Source of the DNA: JAZBPO01 sp036351675
GTDB lineage: Bacteria > Pseudomonadota > Gammaproteobacteria > Pseudomonadales > Azotimanducaceae
DNA length: 11,065 nt
Reading direction: 5' to 3'
NCBI GenBank assembly: GCA_036351675.1
Contig: JAZBPO010000291.1
Span: 1-11,065, forward strand
Shown here: piece after piece, positions 6,256 through 11,065 of the stretch
How positions within the stretch are numbered: the stretch's first letter is position 1
Layout: each line of letters begins with the position of its first letter
Position numbers and translations under genes: made by a program
The notes under the pieces: model-generated
Databases searched by the model: none
What the model was told of the DNA's origin: nothing
Seen by the model: only the letters and a program-made list of their open reading frames with translations

Positions 6256-8037
6256 TCAGGGTGTCCTCAGTCGCGGCACGCCGACGCCGGTCGCGTCGTT
6301 CAGGCGCATCCAGGTCCGCGGCCCGACGATCCCATCGGGGCGCAGGCCGGCATCGAGCTGGAAGCGCCGAACGCGAGCCTCCAGCGCCGCGTCGAAGGCG
6401 CCCCCGTCCGCACCGGGTGTCGCGCCGTCGAGCAGGGCAAGGCGATCGGCGAGCCAGGCGCTGGTCGCATCGTCGTCGCTGCGCCGTGACGGGCGCGCGT
6501 AGCCGGGGGGCATCTGCCAGAGCACGAGGGCGCGGCCGCGCCAGTCGCGATCGATCGTCTCGCGCGGCAACCGCAGGCGCTCGCCGCCGAGCTGGACGGT
6601 GACCGACCCCGCTGTGCTGCCGAGCAGCGCCAGGTGGCGAGGCTCCCTGTCGCGGCCACGCCAGAGTTCCAGAACGGCCGGACGGTCGAGCTCGAGCAGG
6701 CCGGGCCAGCTCCCCTGTGCCTCGAGGCAGCGCAGTCCCGCGGCGGCGACCTGCGCGCAGGGATCTGTCTCGGGCGTGAGCGGGATTGGGGCGTACCAGG
6801 CCTCGAGCAGCGCGCGCACTGCCTCGAGACGGGTGGCAGCGGGGGGGCGCTCCCAGAGGGACGCGAGTGCATCGGTGGCGGGCGCCGCGCGGGACGAAGC
6901 GCGCTCCTCTGTCGGCTCCACCCGCGCCGCGTCTTCCGTCTCCGTCGGGCTGGCGGGCTCGGGCGCCGGCCCGGATTCCGTCGGTGCCGAGGCCGACGCC
7001 TCGCGAGCGGCCGGCGCTGGCTGCGGCGCTGCGAGCTCCGCGGACGGTTGCTCGCGGGTGCCGGGGCGCTCGGGCACGAGCTGCGTGCCGGTGAGCCCCA
7101 TGCCCGGGGCCCCCGGCGAGCCCAGCAGGGCGGCGAGCCCGAACCCGAGCGCGAGACCGACGAGGATGATCAGCACGATGATTCCCACGCCCCGCGCGCG
7201 CGAGCGCGGCCTCGCCTCGTCCTCACCGAGCACCTCCCGTGCGGCTCTGCGCACGATGCGGGCGTCGATCTCCTCCGCACCCTCGGCGTAGGCACCGAGC
7301 AGGGCGCGATCGGCGATGACGTTGGCGACGCGCGGAATGCCGCCGGAGCGCCGGTGCAACGCCGCGAGTGCGCCCGCATCGAAGGGATTCCTGCGCGCAC
7401 CGGCGACGGCGAGGCGATGGTGTACGAGCGCGCCGAGCTCCGTCGCCGACAGCGGAAGCAGGTGGTAGCGTGCCGTCACGCGCTGGGCGAGCTGCCGCAG
7501 CTCCGGCGCCTCCAGCATTGTCGCGAGTTCGGGCTGCCCGAGCAGGATCACCTGCAGCAGCTTGCGTTCGCTGGTCTCGAGATTGGTCAGCAACCGCACC
7601 TGCTCGAGCACGTCCACGGAGAGGTTCTGAGCCTCGTCGATGACGAGCACGACGCGGCCCCCCCGGCCGTGGGCCGCGAGCAGATGCTCGTTGATGCGGT
7701 CCACGAGGCGCTTGACGCTCTGCTGATCGCCCTCGGGCGGTGCATCGCCGAGCTCCTCGCAGATCGTCGTCAGGAGTTCCGTGGCAGTCACGCGAGGATT
7801 GATGACGAAGGCGACCTCGGTATCGTCGGGAATCCGCTCGAGCAGGCAGCGGCACAGGGTGGTCTTGCCCGTCCCGACTTCGCCGGTCAGCAGCACGAAG
7901 CCGCCTTCGCCGGACAGACCCCATTCGAGATGTGCGAGCGCCTCGCGGTGGCGCTCGCTCATGTAGAGGAAGTGTGGATCCGGCGCGATCGAGAAGGGGG
8001 ATCGCCGTAGTTCGAAGTGCCGGTGGTAGAGGCTCAT
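6256..8037 (-). CDS. gspA: Type II secretion assembly ATPase GspA (ExeA-like), AAA+ with peptidoglycan-binding domain
   Basis: This 593-residue protein has the full GspA/ExeA architecture. It begins MSLYHRHFELRRSPFSIAPDP, typical of the family. The cytoplasmic AAA+ domain (about 20-270) has Walker A GEVGTGKT (52-59, Lys58) and Walker B VVLVIDEA (129-136, Asp134, Glu135). A transmembrane helix lies at about 284-305 and a Pro/Ala/Glu-rich linker at 306-390. A C39-peptidase-like domain covers about 395-515 and a PG_binding_1 domain about 535-582 (RRFQLDAGLRPDGIVGPRTWMRL). With GspB it uses ATP and binds peptidoglycan so that the secretin can assemble. The ATG at 8037 overlaps the acyltransferase stop as ATGA, implying translational coupling; GGAGG lies about 12 nt upstream. 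An open frame continues further upstream but lacks family similarity. Confidence 0.95.
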   Translation of the reverse strand: MSLYHRHFELRRSPFSIAPDPHFLYMSERHREALAHLEWGLSGEGGFVLLTGEVGTGKTTLCRCLLERIPDDTEVAFVINPRVTATELLTTICEELGDAPPEGDQQSVKRLVDRINEHLLAAHGRGGRVVLVIDEAQNLSVDVLEQVRLLTNLETSERKLLQVILLGQPELATMLEAPELRQLAQRVTARYHLLPLSATELGALVHHRLAVAGARRNPFDAGALAALHRRSGGIPRVANVIADRALLGAYAEGAEEIDARIVRRAAREVLGEDEARPRSRARGVGIIVLIILVGLALGFGLAALLGSPGAPGMGLTGTQLVPERPGTREQPSAELAAPQPAPAAREASASAPTESGPAPEPASPTETEDAARVEPTEERASSRAAPATDALASLWERPPAATRLEAVRALLEAWYAPIPLTPETDPCAQVAAAGLRCLEAQGSWPGLLELDRPAVLELWRGRDREPRHLALLGSTAGSVTVQLGGERLRLPRETIDRDWRGRALVLWQMPPGYARPSRRSDDDATSAWLADRLALLDGATPGADGGAFDAALEARVRRFQLDAGLRPDGIVGPRTWMRLNDATGVGVPRLRTP

Positions 8038-8954
8038 GCGGAGCGGCGCGCCTCCGTGGCCGGCGCCTCGCTTCCTTCCGGGTTCAGCAACGCCTCGATG
8101 CGCGCGTCCTTCGCCTCCCAGCGTTCCGTGATCCATTCCCGGACCAGGAGGCGGTAGCCGTCGTCGCGCTCGTAGTCGCCCCGAGCGAGCTCGGCTGGCA
8201 GGGGCTCGACGGTCGCCTCGACGATCACGCGGGGCACGCGCCCGGACAGGAAGGCCCAGAAGCTCGGCGTCCCCTCCGGATAGACGATCGTGACGTCGAC
8301 GAGGCGGTTCAGCTGATCGCCCATGGCCGAGAGCACGAAACCGACGCCTCCGGCGCGTGGCTTCAGCAGGTGTCGGTGCGGGGACGCCTGTGACGAATGC
8401 TTCGCCGCGGTGAGTCGCGTGCCTTCCACGAAGATGATGATCGCGGTCGGCGTGGGTCGGAAACGCTCGCAGAGCTCGCGCGTGGTCTCGAGGTCCTTGC
8501 CCCGCAGTTCCGGATGCTTCTCTAGGAACTCGCGTGAATAGCGGCGCATGAAGGGAAAATCGAGGGCCCACATGGCCTGACCGAGGAAGGGGATCCAGAT
8601 CAGCTGGATCTTGGTGAAGAACTTCAGTGGCGGGACGACGTCGCGGAAGACGGTCTGGAGCACCACGATGTCGGTCCAGGAGCGGTGGTTGCTGAGCAGC
8701 AGGTACCATTCCTCGCGCGACAGCTCACCGAGACCACGGGTCTCGATCTGCGTCGGCAGCATCACCCGGAACATGGCGCGGTTGCAGGCGACCCAGCCGT
8801 CCACGACGAGATTCATGCGCGCCGCCCAGCGCACGCGCCAGCGCTTGCGCGGAAGCAGGATGCGCACGAGCGCCATGGCGTAGCACAGCAGTGCCCAGAA
8901 CACCGTGTTCAGGGCCATGTAGAGGATCGCCAGGATGCCCCGGAGCTGGTGCAT
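8034..8954 (-). CDS. yihG: YihG-type lysophospholipid acyltransferase (PlsC/LPLAT family)
   Basis: This 306-residue protein is an inner-membrane acyltransferase of the PlsC superfamily, expected to move an acyl chain onto the sn-2 position of a lysophosphatidate-type acceptor. It has the catalytic HX4D motif in SNHRSWTD (His90, Asp95) and the acceptor-binding FVEGTR (175-180). The segments PFLGQAMWALDFPFMRRYSRE and HPELRGKDLETTRELCERF closely resemble E. coli YihG. A hydrophobic N-terminus (about 8-33) anchors it. The ATG at 8954 has GGGAA about 8 nt upstream. It heads the operon with gspA and gspB and its stop overlaps the gspA start. The exact acyl donor and acceptor cannot be read from sequence, and other YihG-like acyltransferase paralogues are possible. 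Confidence 0.92.
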   Translation of the reverse strand: MHQLRGILAILYMALNTVFWALLCYAMALVRILLPRKRWRVRWAARMNLVVDGWVACNRAMFRVMLPTQIETRGLGELSREEWYLLLSNHRSWTDIVVLQTVFRDVVPPLKFFTKIQLIWIPFLGQAMWALDFPFMRRYSREFLEKHPELRGKDLETTRELCERFRPTPTAIIIFVEGTRLTAAKHSSQASPHRHLLKPRAGGVGFVLSAMGDQLNRLVDVTIVYPEGTPSFWAFLSGRVPRVIVEATVEPLPAELARGDYERDDGYRLLVREWITERWEAKDARIEALLNPEGSEAPATEARRSA

Positions 8955-8956
8955 GC
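8951..8956. promoter_or_regulatory. Palindromic GCATGC shared by two divergent start codons
   Basis: The self-complementary hexamer GCATGC contains the acyltransferase ATG on the minus strand (8954-8952) and the best-supported ATG of the divergent aminopeptidase on the plus strand (8953-8955). The plus-strand start has GGAG at 8942-8945, 7 nt upstream. If both starts are right there is no intergenic space, and each gene's promoter and ribosome site lie within the other's coding sequence. Confidence 0.5.
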
Positions 8957-10044
8957 AGTGTTCCCGACGCAGGCGAGGCGCCCTTCATACAGCGGCCCCC
9001 GGAAGGCTGCAAGCGGCCCTCCTGCTGGGGACCACGATGCTCCTCGCGACCGGCTGCGAGACCGTCGGCTACTACGGGCAGGCCATTCGTGGCCAGGCTG
9101 ATCTGCTGCTCGCGCGCCGTGCCGTGGCGGAACTCGTGACCGACGCCGGGACGGAGCCCGCACTGCGCGAGCGGCTGCGGCTGGCGAAGGAGCTGCTCGC
9201 CTTCGCCGAGACCGAGCTGTCCCTGCCGGTGGACGGCCGCTATCGCCACTACGTCGCGCTCGATCGGGACGCTGTCGTCTACAACGTGTTCGCGGCGCCC
9301 CCCTATGATCTCGTGCCTGTGCGCTGGTGCTTCCCGATCGCTGGCTGCGTGTCCTATCGCGGCTACTTCTCGGAGACCGCGGCGCGTGCCAAGGCCGATG
9401 CCCTCGCCGCCTCGGGCCTCGACGTGCACGTCGGTGGCGCGGCGGCCTACTCGACGCTCGGCTGGTTCGACGACCCCCTGCTCTCGACCTTCATCGATCG
9501 CGACGATCCCGCGCTCGCCGAGCTGCTGTTCCACGAGCTCGCTCATGGCGTGCTCTACGTGCCGGGCGAGACCGCCTTCAACGAGAGCTTCGCCACCTTC
9601 GTCGGGCGCGAGGGCGCGCGGCGCTGGCTCGCGGCACGGGGAGAGGAGGCTGCGCTGGCACGCTGGGAAGCGCGCAGCGCACGGCGGGCGGACTTCGTGC
9701 GGTTGACGCTCGAGCTGCGTGCGGAGCTGGCCGAGGGCTATGCGGCGCTGCGCAGCGTCGCGGCCACGGAGGGGGAGCGGGCGGCGCGCAAGGCGGCTCT
9801 CTGGGAGACCCTGCGCGCGGCCTGGTTCGCCCGGCGCTCGCCGGAACTCGCACCCTGGGACGGCTTCTTCACGGCCGAGGCCTCGAACGCGCGCCTGAAC
9901 ACGGTCGCGGACTACAACGTTCACCTGCCGGCCTTCGCGACGCTGTTCGCGGAGACCGGCGCGGACCTGCCCGTCTTCCTCCAGCGCTGTCGTGCGCTCG
10001 CCGCGGACGCGGACGCGCGAGCGACGTTCATGGGTTCGCCCTAG
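8953..10044 (+). CDS. Putative lipoprotein zinc aminopeptidase (PF10023-type, HExxH)
   Basis: The 363-residue protein matches the family of predicted aminopeptidases with an HExxH motif (Aminopep, PF10023). LLFHELAHGVLY gives His194-Glu195-x-x-His198, and the downstream FNESFATFVG with Glu211 fits the third zinc ligand. The N-terminus has an Arg-rich start, a hydrophobic segment (about 20-32) and a lipobox LATG-Cys35, so it is probably an outer- or inner-membrane lipoprotein facing the periplasm. CFPIAGCVSYRGYF (Cys126, Cys132) is a typical conserved stretch and may form a disulfide. ATG 8953 is chosen for its GGAG ribosome site. An in-frame ATG at 8935 would add six residues, and one at 9037 would remove most of the signal. 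The real peptidase substrate is unknown. The stop overlaps that of the convergent transporter. Confidence 0.88.
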   Translation: MQCSRRRRGALHTAAPGRLQAALLLGTTMLLATGCETVGYYGQAIRGQADLLLARRAVAELVTDAGTEPALRERLRLAKELLAFAETELSLPVDGRYRHYVALDRDAVVYNVFAAPPYDLVPVRWCFPIAGCVSYRGYFSETAARAKADALAASGLDVHVGGAAAYSTLGWFDDPLLSTFIDRDDPALAELLFHELAHGVLYVPGETAFNESFATFVGREGARRWLAARGEEAALARWEARSARRADFVRLTLELRAELAEGYAALRSVAATEGERAARKAALWETLRAAWFARRSPELAPWDGFFTAEASNARLNTVADYNVHLPAFATLFAETGADLPVFLQRCRALAADADARATFMGSP

Positions 10045-11065
10045 ATCAGGAGCCCGATCACGAGCGTGATCACCGCAGCGCCGAGCAGGTTCAGCACCAG
10101 ACCCTCCCGTGCCATGGCGCGGGTCGAGAAGCGGCCGGTGCCGAACATGATCGCGTTCGGCGCCGTCGCCACCGGCAGCATGAAGGCGCAGGAGGCGCTC
10201 ATGGCGGCCGGAATCATGAGCAGCGTCGGTTCGATGCCGGCACCGATCGCCGCGGCGGCGAGGATCGGCATCATGAGCGTCGTGGTGGCCGTGTTCGACG
10301 TCATCTCTGTCAGGAAGGTGATGGCGAGGCAGATGACGGCGATGAGCAGCACCACGGGCAGATCCGCGAGGCCCGACAGCGTCTCCCCGAGCGCTACGCT
10401 GATGCCGGTCGCCTCGAAGGCGCGGGCGATCGTTATGCCGCCCGCGAACAGCAGCAGCATCCCCCAGGGGATGCGTTCCGCGCGCTCCCAGTCGAGGAGC
10501 CGGCCGCCCTTGCCGTCGGGAACGAGGAACATCGCGACGACGGCGACGAAGGCCACGGCGGCGTCGTTCGCCCCGGGCAGGCCGAGCCACTCGCTCCAGC
10601 CGCCGAAGGGCTCCCGTCGCGTGATCCAGGCGAGCGCGGTCAGTGCGAACACCGTCATGACGCGCGCCTCGTCCGTGCGCCAGGGGCCGACGTCCGGGAC
10701 CGTGATCCGGCCGATGCCCGACAGGTTCCGCGTCAGCCACAGGCCCATGAGCGGCAGGAACAGCAGCACCACCGGAACACCCCAGCCCATCCAGCGCAGG
10801 AAGCTGATCTCCGTACCCGTGCTCTCCTGATAGACCTGCATGAAGATCAGGTTCGGGGGCGTACCGATGGGCGTGCCGATGCCGCCCAGGCTGGCCGAGA
10901 AGGCGATGCCGAGGAGCAGAGGCATGACCATGCGTTCGTCGCGGACCCGTTCGAGCACGGCGAGGGCAACGGGAAGCAGCATGAGGGTCGTCGCCGTGTT
11001 CGAGATCCACATGGACAGCGTCGCCGACGCCGCCATGAAACCGAGCACCAGGCGCCGGCCGCTCG
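10041..11065 (-). CDS. DASS/SLC13-family sodium:dicarboxylate-type anion symporter, 5' truncated by the window
   Basis: The reading frame stays open to the window edge, so the N-terminal part is missing; about 341 C-terminal residues are visible. It is a polytopic inner-membrane transporter of the divalent anion:sodium symporter family. Both SNT signature motifs are present, WISNTATTLMLLP near the visible start and TEMTSNTATTTLMMP in the C-terminal half. In this family they form the paired sodium and substrate sites of the two inverted repeats. Many hydrophobic helices alternate with short loops, and GIGTPIGTPPNLIF follows the first motif. Likely cargo is a di- or tricarboxylate such as succinate or malate, but sulfate or other anions are possible. 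It is convergent with the aminopeptidase: CTAG at 10041-10044 holds both stop codons, with no terminator between. Confidence 0.92.
   Translation of the reverse strand, partial: SGRRLVLGFMAASATLSMWISNTATTLMLLPVALAVLERVRDERMVMPLLLGIAFSASLGGIGTPIGTPPNLIFMQVYQESTGTEISFLRWMGWGVPVVLLFLPLMGLWLTRNLSGIGRITVPDVGPWRTDEARVMTVFALTALAWITRREPFGGWSEWLGLPGANDAAVAFVAVVAMFLVPDGKGGRLLDWERAERIPWGMLLLFAGGITIARAFEATGISVALGETLSGLADLPVVLLIAVICLAITFLTEMTSNTATTTLMMPILAAAAIGAGIEPTLLMIPAAMSASCAFMLPVATAPNAIMFGTGRFSTRAMAREGLVLNLLGAAVITLVIGLLI

Noticed and set aside
6634..8010. 458-codon open frame on the plus strand antisense to gspA
   Set aside because: Arg/Gly/Ala-rich shadow of gspA, whose Walker motifs and peptidoglycan-binding domain are on the other strand.
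8038..8709. In-frame extension of gspA upstream of ATG 8037
   Set aside because: The extension lies inside the acyltransferase gene in another frame and has no similarity to GspA, whose family start MSLYHRHF begins at 8037.
8725..11010. 761-codon open frame on the minus strand across the aminopeptidase and transporter
   Set aside because: It crosses two well-supported genes in another frame, is very rich in Arg/His/Gly and shows no family motif; long shadow frames are expected at this GC content.

Overview
The window is high-GC bacterial DNA with strongly G/C-ending codons. It most likely comes from the chromosome of a gammaproteobacterium. Supporting signs are an FxsA tail upstream of groESL, a GspA/GspB pair, a YihG-type acyltransferase, and groESL control that combines a sigma-32-like promoter with a CIRCE operator. 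That last combination suggests a Xanthomonadales/Chromatiales-like lineage rather than an enteric one. The genus cannot be fixed from the sequence alone. Nothing indicates a phage, plasmid, insertion sequence or CRISPR array.

Layout. 1-117 is the 3' end of fxsA. 152-1381 is a class V aminotransferase with a Tat-type signal. 1382-1540 is a regulatory stretch with a sigma-32-like promoter, a sigma-70-like promoter and a CIRCE operator, driving groES (1541-1831) and groEL (1890-3533). A strong hairpin terminator follows (3555-3591). 3592-3873 has no convincing gene but a run of small hairpins. 3874-4254 (minus) is a small unknown protein with a HicB-like N-terminus. It diverges from an unknown membrane-anchored coiled-coil protein at 4432-5208 (plus). 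5209-5448 is a second palindrome-rich non-coding stretch between convergent genes. Next comes a minus-strand operon reading yihG-like acyltransferase (8954-8034), gspA (8037-6256), gspB (6249-5449). Divergent from it is a putative lipoprotein aminopeptidase (8953-10044, plus). Its stop overlaps that of a convergent, 5'-truncated DASS/SLC13 anion transporter (11065-10041, minus).

How the genes work together. GroES and GroEL form the cytoplasmic chaperonin. Their promoter region shows both positive heat-shock control and HrcA-type repression. GspA and GspB form the inner-membrane complex that helps the type II secretin assemble through peptidoglycan; no other gsp genes are in the window. The acyltransferase is translationally coupled to gspA, so membrane-lipid acylation and secretion-assembly genes share a transcript. 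The other genes look like ordinary cell-envelope and metabolic functions.

I found no clearly new multi-gene system. The most noteworthy items are the dual heat-shock control of groESL, the exported PLP enzyme between fxsA and groES, the overlapping divergent start codons at GCATGC (8951-8956), the two hairpin-rich repeat regions, and the two unrecognised proteins at 3874-5208.
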